DNA of 55,446 nucleotides. Source: DSWT01 sp049975385. GTDB taxonomy: Bacteria > Chloroflexota > Anaerolineae > B4-G1 > SLSP01. Position 1 is the first letter of the stretch. Each line of letters opens with the position of its first letter. This document shows positions 1 through 8,160 of the stretch, piece by piece. The notes under the pieces are model-generated. The model did not search any database. It worked only from the letters and a program-made list of their open reading frames with translations, and was not told the DNA's origin. The stretch spans positions 1 through 55,446 of the forward strand of contig JBNGDO010000009.1 of the NCBI GenBank assembly GCA_049975385.1. The letters are read 5' to 3'. Position numbers and translations under genes: made by a program.

Positions 1-62
1 GCTCAACACAGATATGTGCGCAAGCAGATGCCTCGTGAGACTTTTGTAGTCTGGCTCTAAAA

Positions 63-96
63 ATTCGTGAAGATTGGTGGTTGAATTTCAAAAGGA
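63..96. repeat. ATTCGTG-type intergenic repeat
   Basis: The leader of the first gene contains ATTCGTG, then a GGTGGTTG segment, then an A-rich stretch ending in AAAGGAG. The same arrangement lies in front of the OsmC gene at 32837-32880. Both copies end in the ribosome binding site of the next gene. Bases 1-62 hold nothing else that I recognise. Confidence 0.5.
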
Positions 97-103
97 GCAA
101 TGG

Positions 104-1609
104 ATGGACGCTAGACTTGCTGAACTGAAGGCCCGTTTGCAGGAAGCGCACGATTTGGGCGCAGCAAACGCGGTATTGAATTGGGATCAGAGTACCTATA
201 TGCCGCCGGGGGGCGCGGCAGCCCGTGCACGGCAGTCGGCGCTGCTCGGGCGACTGGCGCACGAGAAGCTGACCGATCCCGCTATCGGCCGACTGCTGGA
301 CGACCTGCGCCCGCTGGAAGAGAGCCTGCCCTACGACGACGATGACGCCAGCCTCATCCGCGTGACGCGCATCCAGTACGAGCGACGCACGAAGGTCCCG
401 GCGGCGTTTATGGGGGCGCTGTTCAGCCACACAGCGGAAGCATACAACGTGTGGGCCAAAGCGCGCCCGGAGAACAACTTCGCCCTGGTACAACCCTATC
501 TCGAGAAAACCCTTGATATGAGCCGCCAGTTGGCCGATTTCTTTCCCGGCTACGAGCACATCGCCGACCCGCTGATCGACTTCTCGGATTACGGGATGAA
601 GGCTTCGACGGTGCGCGCCGTGTTTGGCGAGCTGCGCGAGCAGTTGACGCCCATCGTCCAGGCAATTGCAGCCCAGCCTCCGGCAGACGACACATGCCTG
701 CACCACACATTCCCGCAGGCGCAACAAGCCGCCTTCTTCGAGCCGGTCATCCGCGCGTTCGGCTACGACTTCGAGCGGGGCCGCTGCGACGTCAGCCCGC
801 ATCCTTTCACCACCGGCTTCTCCATCGGCGACATCCGCATTACCGTGCGCTACAAGGAGAACGACTTGGGCGAGGCGCTGTTTAGCGCGATGCACGAGGC
901 CGGGCACGCGATGTACGAGCAGGGCTGCAATCCGGCATATGAAGCCACGCCGCTCGCGGGTGGCACATCGTCGGGCGTGCACGAGAGCCAGTCTCGCCTG
1001 TGGGAGAACGTCGTCGGGCGCAGTCGCGGCTTCTGGACACACTACTACCCGCAATTGCAGGCTATCTTCCCGGCGCAGTTGGGCGACGTACCGCTGGACA
1101 CCTTCTACCGGGCGATCAACAAAGTGCAGCCTTCGCTCATCCGCACCGACGCCGACGAGGTGACGTACAACCTGCATGTGATGCTGCGCTTCGATTTCGA
1201 GCTGGCGCTGCTCGAAGGCAAGCTGGCTATACGCGATCTACCCGAGGCGTGGCGCGCGCGTTTCAAGGCCGACCTGGACATCGCGCCACCGGACGACCGT
1301 GACGGCGTGTTACAGGACGTTCACTGGTACGGCGGGTTAATCGGTGGGGCGTTCCAGGGGTATACGCTCGGCAACATCCTCGGCGCGCAGTTCTACCAGT
1401 GTGCGCTGGATGCCCATCCGGAGATTCCAACGGAAGTCGCACAGGGGAAGTTCGACACGCTGCACGGCTGGCTCAAGGACAACATCTACGCGCTCGGCAG
1501 CAAGTACACCGCACCGGAACTGATCGAGCGCGTGACCGGCGGCCCCTTGCGCGTCGAACCGTACATCGCCTACCTGCGGGACAAGTACGGGGAACTATAC
1601 GATCTGTAG
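104..1609 (+). CDS. M32 family metallocarboxypeptidase (carboxypeptidase Taq type)
   Basis: This is a 501-residue zinc carboxypeptidase, the normal size for family M32, which removes C-terminal residues from peptides in the cytoplasm. All six family signatures are present in order: HPF, DIRIT, the zinc-binding HEAGH at about residues 264-268, HESQ at about 293-296, IRTDAD, and the C-terminal GVLQDVHW. The glutamate of HEAGH is the expected catalytic base. I chose the ATG at 104 because AAAGGAG lies six bases upstream; an upstream TTG at 74 would add ten residues with no ribosome site. The gene stands alone, followed by a palindromic repeat, and ends in TAG, so TAG is used as a stop in this genome. 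The family call is near certain; the substrate is unknown. Confidence 0.95.
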   Translation: MDARLAELKARLQEAHDLGAANAVLNWDQSTYMPPGGAAARARQSALLGRLAHEKLTDPAIGRLLDDLRPLEESLPYDDDDASLIRVTRIQYERRTKVPAAFMGALFSHTAEAYNVWAKARPENNFALVQPYLEKTLDMSRQLADFFPGYEHIADPLIDFSDYGMKASTVRAVFGELREQLTPIVQAIAAQPPADDTCLHHTFPQAQQAAFFEPVIRAFGYDFERGRCDVSPHPFTTGFSIGDIRITVRYKENDLGEALFSAMHEAGHAMYEQGCNPAYEATPLAGGTSSGVHESQSRLWENVVGRSRGFWTHYYPQLQAIFPAQLGDVPLDTFYRAINKVQPSLIRTDADEVTYNLHVMLRFDFELALLEGKLAIRDLPEAWRARFKADLDIAPPDDRDGVLQDVHWYGGLIGGAFQGYTLGNILGAQFYQCALDAHPEIPTEVAQGKFDTLHGWLKDNIYALGSKYTAPELIERVTGGPLRVEPYIAYLRDKYGELYDL

Positions 1610-1615
1610 TTTCTC

Positions 1616-1726
1616 TGTCACCCCGAAGCAGCGCCAACGCAGTTTGTTGGCGCGCGAGGGGTCTCGTTTCACGCAAACGAGATTCCTCGTCGCCCGCTGC
1701 TACGCAGCGGCCTCCTCGGAATGGCA
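1616..1726. repeat. Palindromic intergenic repeat, diverged copy
   Basis: The segment starts TGTCACCCCGA, has GGGGTCTCGTTTC in the middle and ACGAGATTCCTCG after it, and ends near CTCGGAATGGCA. The same order of blocks is found at 4300-4379. Here the stem regions have diverged and are longer. The ATG near its right end lies in frame with the HAD gene but is probably not the start used. Confidence 0.7.
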
Positions 1727-1744
1727 GTCGACAAGGAACACACA

Positions 1745-2449
1745 ATGAGCCTCAAAGCTATTCTTTTCGATCTCGACGGCACGCTGCTGGACCACGATAT
1801 GCGGAACGACTTCATTCCGCACTACTTCGCGCTGCTCACAAGACACTTGGCCGAATGGATTCCGCCGGACAAACTCGTCGCCAGTGTGATGCGCGGTTCC
1901 GACGCGATGACGGACAACGACGGCAGCCGCACCAACGAGGAGGCATTTGCCGAAGTCTTCTACCCGCTCGTGGGTTATCCGCGTGAGGAACTGGAACCGC
2001 GCTTTATGGACTTCTACACGCGCATCTTTCCGGCATTGCGCCAGCACACGGCGCCCAAGCCGCAGGCCCGTCGCGCCGTGCAGACCGCCTTCGACAAGGG
2101 CTATGACGTCGTCATCGCCACCAATCCGCATTTCCCCACCCTCGCCACGCAGCACCGGCTGGCCTGGGCCGGCGTCGAAGACTTCCTCTATCGCAAAGTG
2201 ACCACCTACGAGAATTCGCACTTTGCCAAACCGAGCCTGGGATACTATCAGGAGATCATCGATGAACTCGGTTGCGCGCCGGAGGAGGCACTGATGGTCG
2301 GCGACGAGGCGATGGATATGGTCGCCGCGCGCCTGGGCTGTGCGACGTTCCTCATCCCCGGCCCGGCGACGAAAATGGAGGAGATCGCCCCGCCTCCTAC
2401 TTACCAGGGCACGCTTGAGGATGTCATCACTCTGCTGCACACCATTTGA
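1745..2449 (+). CDS. HAD-superfamily hydrolase (phosphatase-like)
   Basis: A 234-residue haloacid-dehalogenase fold protein, probably a small-molecule phosphatase. The N-terminal motif I is DLDGT at residues 9-13, with D9 the expected nucleophile and D11 the acid/base. Motif II is seen in VIATNP, and motif IV in MVGDEAMDM near the C-terminus. A cap region between motifs I and II carries an acidic, aromatic-rich stretch. I chose the ATG at 1745, which has AAGGA seven bases upstream; the ATG at 1721 belongs to the preceding repeat. It ends in TGA. HAD substrates cannot be read from sequence, so no specific activity is given. Confidence 0.88.
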   Translation: MSLKAILFDLDGTLLDHDMRNDFIPHYFALLTRHLAEWIPPDKLVASVMRGSDAMTDNDGSRTNEEAFAEVFYPLVGYPREELEPRFMDFYTRIFPALRQHTAPKPQARRAVQTAFDKGYDVVIATNPHFPTLATQHRLAWAGVEDFLYRKVTTYENSHFAKPSLGYYQEIIDELGCAPEEALMVGDEAMDMVAARLGCATFLIPGPATKMEEIAPPPTYQGTLEDVITLLHTI

Positions 2450-2458
2450 AAGTCTCAA

Positions 2459-2487
2459 CGGATTGAACGGATGTAAACGGATTTTCT
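2459..2487. repeat. CGGAT tandem decamer-like repeat
   Basis: Three CGGAT units spaced nine to ten bases apart lie just after the HAD stop codon. It resembles the other short-period tandem spacers in this window, though the unit differs. Confidence 0.45.
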
Positions 2488-2562
2488 GACCGGTGCTGCG
2501 AGGACGGCGGATTGTGATCCGCCTTAAGCGTTGAAGCAAGGTTATTTTGCAAGGAGGTTGAT

Positions 2563-3504
2563 ATGGAATACAGACAGCTTGGCAATGGCGATATCCGCGT
2601 TTCGGTCATTGGCTTGGGTACCAATCAATTCGGCGGCAAGGTTGACCAGGAAGGCGTCAACGCGATTATCGCCGCAGCCCTGGATATGGGCATCAATTTC
2701 ATCGATACGGCGGACGTCTACCAGGCAGGGCACTCGGAAGAGACGCTCGGCGTGGCGCTCAAGGGGCAATGGGACAAGGTGGTGCTGGCGACCAAAGTCG
2801 GCATCACGCCCGGCGGCCCGCGCGAGGCAGACGCTTCGCGGCAGCGCATCATCGCGGGCGTCGAGGCCAGCCTGCGCCGCTTGCAGACGGATCACATCGA
2901 CCTGTACCAAATGCACCATTGGGACGATCAAACGCCCGTCGAAGAAACGCTGCGCGCACTGGAAGATCTGGTGCAGAGCGGCAAAGTGCGCTACATCGGC
3001 GCGTCGAATTACACGGCAGCACAGCTCGATCAGGCTAACGCGCTGGCTGGCGCAAATGAGTGGGCACGCTTCGTCACGATTCAAAACCACTATCACATGC
3101 TGGAACGCGAGATCGAAACGGAGATGCTGCCCTATTGCGCAGAACACAGCATCGGCGTGCTGCCGTACTTCCCGCTCGCGGGCGGCTTCCTCACAGGCAA
3201 GTATCAACGCAACCAACCGGCACCCGCCGGATCACGCGGTGAAACAAGCACATACGTCCAGGGATATATGACCAAAGAAAACTTCAGCAAGATCGAGTAC
3301 CTGGTTGAGTGGGCGGCAATCCGCGCTCACACGCTGAACGAGCTGGCGCATGCCTGGCTGCTCGCTCATCCCCAGGTCAGTTCCGTTATTTCGGGAGTAA
3401 CTAAAGTCATACACGTAAAGCAAAACGCACAGGCTGCCGGTTGGCATCTGGACGCAGTCGATTTTGAAGAAGTCAACACCGTGCTTGATAAGGGGCTCCC
3501 ATAA
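2563..3504 (+). CDS. Aldo/keto reductase
   Basis: A 313-residue NADPH-dependent aldo/keto reductase, normal family length. The catalytic tetrad is visible: D48 in FIDTADVY, Y53, K78 in VLATKVG and H118 in DLYQMHHW. The C-terminal part has the expected beta-strand motifs (RYIGASNY, TIQNHYHMLER) and a late segment (SSVISGVTKV) matching the cofactor-binding region. The start is secure: AAGGAGG at 2551-2557 is five bases from the ATG. Aldo/keto reductases reduce aldehydes and ketones in the cytoplasm; the physiological substrate is not evident. The next gene on the same strand is 88 bases away and could be co-transcribed. Confidence 0.93.
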   Translation: MEYRQLGNGDIRVSVIGLGTNQFGGKVDQEGVNAIIAAALDMGINFIDTADVYQAGHSEETLGVALKGQWDKVVLATKVGITPGGPREADASRQRIIAGVEASLRRLQTDHIDLYQMHHWDDQTPVEETLRALEDLVQSGKVRYIGASNYTAAQLDQANALAGANEWARFVTIQNHYHMLEREIETEMLPYCAEHSIGVLPYFPLAGGFLTGKYQRNQPAPAGSRGETSTYVQGYMTKENFSKIEYLVEWAAIRAHTLNELAHAWLLAHPQVSSVISGVTKVIHVKQNAQAAGWHLDAVDFEEVNTVLDKGLP

Positions 3505-3592
3505 ATCAACACGACTGCACAATAGCACGGAGATCATCCGCGGTGGAAATTGCCTGACAGCAGCAGATTTGTTTCCGGCAAAAGGATAGTGT

Positions 3593-4285
3593 ATGCGACT
3601 GCAAAAACGACTGGTGCTCACTATCACTAAAGCTCTCATCGAACTGACGTGCCGCGTCGATAAATCGCAACTCTCGCGCGTGCCGATGCACGGCCCGCTG
3701 ATCATCATCGCCAATCACATCAACTTCCTGGAAGTCCCGGTGATGTACGTTTATATGCAGCCACGCATGGTCACGGGCTTTGCCAAAGCGGAGAACTGGA
3801 ACCATCACTTCACCAGATGGCTACTTAATTTATGCGAGGCCATTCCACTGGAACGTGGAGAGGCTGACATGGAAGCCATTCACGCGGCATTGGCGGCATT
3901 GGAAGAAGGTCGTATCCTGGCCATCGCGCCGGAGGGCACACGTAGCTATCACGGACGCCTCCAGAAAGGCCGCCCCGGCACGGCGATGCTCGCCCTGCAC
4001 AGCGGCGCGCCGATTTTGCCGCTCGTTTACTACGGTGGGGAGAAGCTCAAAGAGAATCTACGACGGCTGCGGCGCACCGATTTTCACATCGTGGTGGGAG
4101 AACCCTTCCACATCGATACCGGAGGCGCAAGGGTAACCCGACACATCCGCCAACACATCACCGACGAGATGATGTACCAACTGTCGACCCTGCTCCCACC
4201 GGAGTATCGCGGTGTCTACGCCAACCTGGATGCCGCCACCACAACCTATTTGCGTTTCGCTTCCGCAACGGGCACGAGTGGATGA
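3593..4285 (+). CDS. PlsC-like 1-acylglycerol-3-phosphate acyltransferase
   Basis: A 230-residue member of the PlsC acyltransferase family, which transfers an acyl chain to lysophosphatidic acid or a similar acceptor at the membrane. Block I is NHINFLE with H42; the family's usual H-x4-D is H-x4-E (E47) here. Block III is intact as APEGTRS (E114-R117), and a later LPLVYYG segment fits block IV. AAGGA sits six bases before the ATG. A PlsY-like protein lies at 14.7 kb, so both acylation steps of phospholipid synthesis may be represented, but the two are not adjacent. The aspartate to glutamate change may alter activity; several PlsC-fold proteins act on other acceptors. Confidence 0.85.
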   Translation: MRLQKRLVLTITKALIELTCRVDKSQLSRVPMHGPLIIIANHINFLEVPVMYVYMQPRMVTGFAKAENWNHHFTRWLLNLCEAIPLERGEADMEAIHAALAALEEGRILAIAPEGTRSYHGRLQKGRPGTAMLALHSGAPILPLVYYGGEKLKENLRRLRRTDFHIVVGEPFHIDTGGARVTRHIRQHITDEMMYQLSTLLPPEYRGVYANLDAATTTYLRFASATGTSG

Positions 4286-4299
4286 AAATTTTTTGCAAT

Positions 4300-4379
4300 G
4301 TGTCACCCCGAGCGAAGCGAGGGGTCTCGTTTCTCAACAACGAGATTCCTCGACTCGCTTCGCTCGCTCGGAATGACAC
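4300..4379. repeat. Palindromic REP/MITE-like repeat, good copy
   Basis: This 80-base element begins TGTCACCCCGAGCGAAGCGA and ends CTCGGAATGACA. The outer arms are complementary (GAGCGAAGCGAG against CTCGCTTCGCTC), and an inner pair TCTCGTT/AACGAGA is also complementary, so it can form a long hairpin. There is no reading frame. A diverged relative is at 1616-1726. Confidence 0.8.
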
Positions 4380-4407
4380 AATGTAGCTATCCTCGAAGGA
4401 GAGAACG

Positions 4408-5532
4408 ATGCGCACAATGAAAGTTTTGGGAATCGTCTTGATGTTGGTGGTAACCCTGGCCTGTAACCTGCCACGCGCCACGACCGATCCTACAGCCACA
4501 CCCCAGGTCGTCTGCACACCACCCGCGTGCGCCGACGACGAGGTCTACTACTGCGAAGGTGAATGTCCCGGCGGCTGCGGGACCACCTGCGTCACGCCGA
4601 CCGCGCCCCCACCCACCCCAACGTTCACACCTGAACCTATGTCCACACTCGAACCGACATCCACACCCGAACCAACGTCTCCCCCAACCGACACTCCCAT
4701 CGTTATGTGTACACCGCCCGCGTGTGCCAGTGACGAGGTCTACTATTGCCCCGATACGTGCCCTGGCGGCTGTGGCACGATATGCGTTACGCCGACGCCT
4801 GAACCGGTCGCCGGCGCTCCCGTGATCCAGGCTTTCACGGCGGATCGCGCGAGCATTGTCGAAGGCGAAACGGTCAATGTCACCTGGCAAGCCACGGGCG
4901 GGACCGAAGCTTACATCATGTGGATGGGCGGCGCCGGGCTGATGGACGGCATCGGCGACCTCGACCCCGACGGCGGGACGGCGGCGATTGCGCCCAAGCG
5001 CGGGCCGGTAGTGCTCCAGGTGCGCAACAGTGTTGGGACGACAGAGGCGCAACTCGCGCTCACCATCGCGTGCGCCAATGCCTGGGTGCCCGAATTAGCG
5101 GCGGCGATGGAGGACAAGTGCCCGCGTGCGGCCGAAATCGGCTGGGCCGCGCAACAGCCCTTCGAGCACGGCTTTATGCTGTGGCTGCAACCGAGCAATG
5201 CCATCTACGTCTTCTTCGACAACTACGGCGGACAGTCCTACCGGGTCTATACCGACAATTTCAAGGAAGGTGATCCCGAGAGCGACCCGAGTCTCACGCC
5301 GCCTGCCGGCCTGCTCCAGCCGATTCGGGGGTTCGGCCTCATCTGGCGCACCAATCCCGAAGTGCGCGACAACCTGGGTTGGGCCACCGCACCCGAAAGC
5401 GGGTTCGAAACCTGGCGGCAGAGCTACCAGGGCTTTGGGATGCACAACGTCACCATCTGGGTCAAGGACATCAACCAGACCATCTACGAACTCGATCCGA
5501 TGGGGAGTGTATGGGAGGTCTACACACCGTAA
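4408..5532 (+). CDS. Probable lipoprotein with duplicated cysteine-rich motif and LGFP-like repeats
   Basis: A 374-residue exported protein that I cannot assign to a function. It begins with a hydrophobic signal ending in TLAC (C19), a near-consensus lipobox. Two similar cysteine-rich modules follow (about residues 34-55 and 103-124), each with CTPPAC, DEVYYC, CPGGCGT and C-V-T-P-T. A Thr/Pro/Glu-rich linker joins them. Residues about 135-225 look like an Ig-like domain (VEGETVNVTW). The C-terminal third has LGFP-type elements, such as GWAAQQPFEHGFMLW and LGWATAPESGF. Likely location is the outer face of the membrane with a role in wall or surface binding, but this is inference. GAAGGAG precedes the ATG. 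Confidence 0.7.
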   Translation: MRTMKVLGIVLMLVVTLACNLPRATTDPTATPQVVCTPPACADDEVYYCEGECPGGCGTTCVTPTAPPPTPTFTPEPMSTLEPTSTPEPTSPPTDTPIVMCTPPACASDEVYYCPDTCPGGCGTICVTPTPEPVAGAPVIQAFTADRASIVEGETVNVTWQATGGTEAYIMWMGGAGLMDGIGDLDPDGGTAAIAPKRGPVVLQVRNSVGTTEAQLALTIACANAWVPELAAAMEDKCPRAAEIGWAAQQPFEHGFMLWLQPSNAIYVFFDNYGGQSYRVYTDNFKEGDPESDPSLTPPAGLLQPIRGFGLIWRTNPEVRDNLGWATAPESGFETWRQSYQGFGMHNVTIWVKDINQTIYELDPMGSVWEVYTP

Positions 5533-5563
5533 AATCAGACTTTTGTAGTAGCGCACAACGTCG

Positions 5564-5605
5564 ATACCTGATATTCTATATATAGTTCTAGAAAATCACA
5601 GGTAT
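5564..5605 (+). promoter_or_regulatory. Inverted repeat in the hcp leader (possible operator or hairpin)
   Basis: ATACCTG (5564-5570) and CAGGTAT (5599-5605) are perfect inverted copies separated by 28 AT-rich bases that contain TATATA. The right arm abuts the GGAGG ribosome site of hcp at 5606-5610. It could be an operator for a nitrosative-stress regulator or a leader hairpin. It does not match the TTGTGA-type HcpR/FNR consensus. Confidence 0.35.
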
Positions 5606-5616
5606 GGAGGCCCATC

Positions 5617-7278
5617 ATGTTTTGTTAGCAGTGTGAACAAGCGGTCAAGGGAGAGGCCTGCACCGTTTCCGGCGTTTGCGGCAAGGACCCGATTGTTGCC
5701 GCGCTACAAGATTTGCTCATCGAAAACCTCACCGGCGTCGCGTTTTACGCGTACAAACTGCACGGTTTGGGCAAGGAGACGCCAGAAGCCGACACCGCGA
5801 TCATCGAAGGGCTGTTCACCACCGTCACCAACGTCAATTTCGACGCGGAACGGATGCGTGACATCGTCCTGGAGTCGCAGGCAGCCAAGGAGACAACCCG
5901 CGCGGCTTACGTCGCAGCGACCGGCGCAGACGCAGAATCGCTGCCAGCAGGCGCGGCGCTCGTTCCGTCAGACACGGTCGAGGGGATGCTGAAGCAAGCC
6001 GCGAAATTCGTGCTCCGGCTCGAACAGCACAACGATGACGTCACCAGCCTGCGCTCGCTCATCCTCTTCGGGCTGAAGGGTATGGCGGCCTACGCCGATC
6101 ACGCCCGCATTATGGGCAAGGAAGACCCCGCCGTCACCCACTTCTTCGGCGAGGCCATGAGCGCCATCCGCGACGACACGCTGACCGCGGACGACCTTAT
6201 CGCCCTGACGCTCAAAACCGGCGAGGTGAACCTGCGCTGTATGGAACTGCTCGACAACGGCCACGTCGAGCACTTCGGGCATCCCGTCCCCACCGCCGTC
6301 CCCACGGGCGTCCGCAAAGGCCCGGCCATCGTCGTCTCCGGCCACGATCTGCCCGACCTGGAAATGCTGCTGCAACAAACCGAGGGCAAAGGCATCACGA
6401 TCTACACGCACGGTGAGATGCTGCCCGCGCACGGTTATCCCGGTCTAAAGCAATACGCCCACCTGTACGGCAACTACGGCAGCGCGTGGCAGAACCAGCA
6501 GAAGGAGTTCGCGCAATTCCCTGGCGCGATTCTGATGACGACCAACTGCATCCAGAAGCCGCGCGACAATTATATGGACAACATCTTCACCACCGGGCTG
6601 GTGGCATGGCCCGGCGTGGAGCACATCGAGGCGGACGAGCACGGGCACAAGGACTTCACGCCCGTGATCGAGCGCGCGCTGGCGCTCGGCGGTTTCGCGG
6701 AAGATAAAGAGGACGTCGTTATCACCGTGGGCTTTGGTCGCAACGCTGTGCTCGGTGTGGCGGATAAGGTCATCGACGCGGTCAAAGCGGGGCAGATCAA
6801 ACACTTCTTCCTCATCGGCGGCTGCGACGGCGCGAAGCCGGGCCGCAACTATTACACCGAGTTCGCCGAGAGCACGCCCGACGACACCGTAATGCTGACG
6901 CTGGCCTGCGGTAAGTACCGGTTCAACGGGGTTGGCAGACCAACCGGCGGCGACTACGGCGACATCGGCGGCATCCCACGCCTGCTGGACGTGGGCCAGT
7001 GCAACGACGCCTACTCCGCCATCCAGATCGCTGTGGCGCTCTCCAACGCCTTCGGTGTGGGCGTCAACGACCTGCCGCTGAGTTTCATCCTCTCGTGGTA
7101 CGAGCAGAAGGCGGTCGTCATCCTGCTCACGCTGCTCTATTTGGGGATCAAGAACATCAAGCTCGGACCGACGCTGCCCGCGTTCGTCTCGCCCGGCGTG
7201 CTGAAGGTGCTCGTGGATACTTTCGCCATCGCACCGATCACGACGGTGGAGGCGGATATGGCGGCGTGCTTGGGGTAG
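5617..7278 (+). CDS. hcp: Hybrid cluster protein (hydroxylamine/NO reductase), amber codon at position 4
   Basis: The full frame is 554 codons. It begins ATG TTT TGT TAG CAG TGT, after GGAGG at 5606-5610. Codon 4 is TAG (5626-5628), and otherwise the N-terminus is canonical: Cys3, Cys6, Cys15 and Cys21 ligate the iron-sulfur cluster, and VCGKDP follows. The hybrid-cluster ligands are all there: H243, E267, C311, C403, C431, C462, E496, with K498 nearby. Length and spacing match class I Hcp (about 553 residues) apart from roughly six extra residues between C431 and C462. Hcp reduces NO or hydroxylamine in the anaerobic cytoplasm. No reductase partner (hcr) is adjacent. The intact remainder argues against an old pseudogene. 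Initiation at the downstream TTG 5713 would lose the whole Cys motif. A sequence error, a recent nonsense mutation and stop readthrough are all possible. Confidence 0.9.
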
Positions 7279-7287
7279 GAAGGATAC

Positions 7288-7330
7288 ACATAACACCCGC
7301 CGGAGTTAGAAACTCCGGCGGGTGTTATGT
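7288..7330 (+). terminator. Perfect 20-bp hairpin after hcp
   Basis: A 20-base arm (7288-7307) pairs perfectly with 7311-7330 around a three-base loop, beginning nine bases after the hcp stop. The stem is GC-rich in its core. There is no run of T after it, so it may be an RNA-stabilising hairpin rather than a classical terminator. Bases 7331-7426 hold no gene that I can see. Confidence 0.7.
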
Positions 7331-7426
7331 ATAGGAGAATTACACTCTTACAAACCGCACATTGTGATACAATAGCTCGTAAGCACGAAGGGGTCGATTA
7401 AACTATGAGGATTTTGCGGCCCGGTA

Positions 7427-7681
7427 TCAATAGTGGTGGCGTAGTTGCGCAATGAGCAAATCATTACCCGTAACCTTGTAAACAATACGATGCTCCCTGT
7501 CTATCCGCCGTGATCAATACCCCGCAAGGCCAAATTTAAGCGGCTCCGGCTTACCCGTCCCTGTAAAAGGCGTGCGTTGGATCTCCTTGATGAGCGCATT
7601 GATACGTCCCAACGTCTTTCTGTCCGTTTTCTGCCAGTAAAGGTAATCCTCCCAGGCATTTTCGGAGAAAACCAGCCTCAT
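7427..7681 (-). pseudogene. yoeB: YoeB-type mRNA interferase toxin, interrupted by TGA at codon 56
   Basis: Read through one in-frame TGA (7514-7516), this frame encodes 84 residues, the exact length of E. coli YoeB. It begins MRLVFSENAWEDYLYWQ, and the middle reads GKPEPLKF, then GLAGY-stop-SRRIDREHRIVY, ending LRHHY. The stop falls where the family has tryptophan in GxWSRRI, so a single TGG to TGA change explains it. The catalytic residues E46, R65, H83 and Y84 all remain. The start overlaps the antitoxin stop as ATGA, the usual coupling. YoeB cleaves mRNA in the ribosomal A site. As read, the product would end at 55 residues and lack R65 and H83, so the toxin is probably dead. TGA ends other genes here, so a changed genetic code is unlikely. 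Confidence 0.85.
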
Positions 7682-8160
7682 TCAATTAACCCCCGCGCCG
7701 TCCCACCGCCTTTTTCCAATTCCAAGATAGATTCCAGCAATCGTTTTGCATTCTCTGGGCTACGCAACAAATAGGCTGTTTCTTCTAATGCCTGATAATC
7801 TTCCAGAGACATCATCACCATCGCGCATTTGTTGCGGCGGGTAATAATGACAGGCGCGTGGTCATCACAAACCTGATCCAGCTTTAGTGCGCCCCCTGCA
7901 TCGAAGTCATTAAGTGCATCACGTGCCATAGACCGAAAAGTATCGCGATTCGCCAGATAAATCTCTTCCCAGGCTTTTTCCTCTAATTCCATTTCCGTTT
8001 CAGTAGCGCTATCGCTCAATTCGTCGTCTGGCACAGGTTGCGTTTTCAACCAACGTGCAAAGTCCAAGACCTGCATCGCCCGGCGTGGAGGCAAGGTTTT
8101 GACAACCTCCATCAAAGCCTGTTCCAAAGGCATCAACTGCCGAGTATATTGTGTCGCCAT
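7678..8160 (-). CDS. YefM/Phd-type antitoxin with N-terminal DUF2281-like extension
   Basis: A 160-residue antitoxin partner of the YoeB frame, overlapping it by four bases. The C-terminal half (from about residue 95) is YefM/Phd-like: APVIITRRNKCAMVMMSLEDYQALEETAYLL, then a tail that would wrap the toxin. YefM itself is only about 85 residues. The first 45 residues (LPPRRAMQVLDFARWL) resemble the small DUF2281 domain found with other toxin genes, and residues 50-80 are an acidic linker. Usually the antitoxin neutralises the toxin and represses the operon through its N-terminal fold, so the extension is unusual. GAGGTG precedes the ATG. With the toxin broken, it may persist as a repressor or decoy. 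Confidence 0.82.
   Translation of the reverse strand: MATQYTRQLMPLEQALMEVVKTLPPRRAMQVLDFARWLKTQPVPDDELSDSATETEMELEEKAWEEIYLANRDTFRSMARDALNDFDAGGALKLDQVCDDHAPVIITRRNKCAMVMMSLEDYQALEETAYLLRSPENAKRLLESILELEKGGGTARGLIE

Noticed and set aside
104..1609. Antisense and alternate frames inside the M32 gene (for example 423-710 and 666-1163)
   Set aside because: They lie within a gene with all family motifs and lack start signals.
5626..5628. Pyrrolysine as the reading of TAG in hcp
   Set aside because: No pyl genes are in the window, no known Hcp uses pyrrolysine at this position, and TAG ends other genes here, including hcp itself. Kept only as something to exclude.
7331..7426. A small gene or promoter at TTGTGATACAAT
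   Set aside because: The only open frame there is about 16 codons with no ribosome site, and no plus-strand gene follows.
7514..7516. TGA read as tryptophan as a general genetic code
   Set aside because: Several genes here end in TGA (for example HAD at 2449 and the kinase at 52474) without running on into extended homology.
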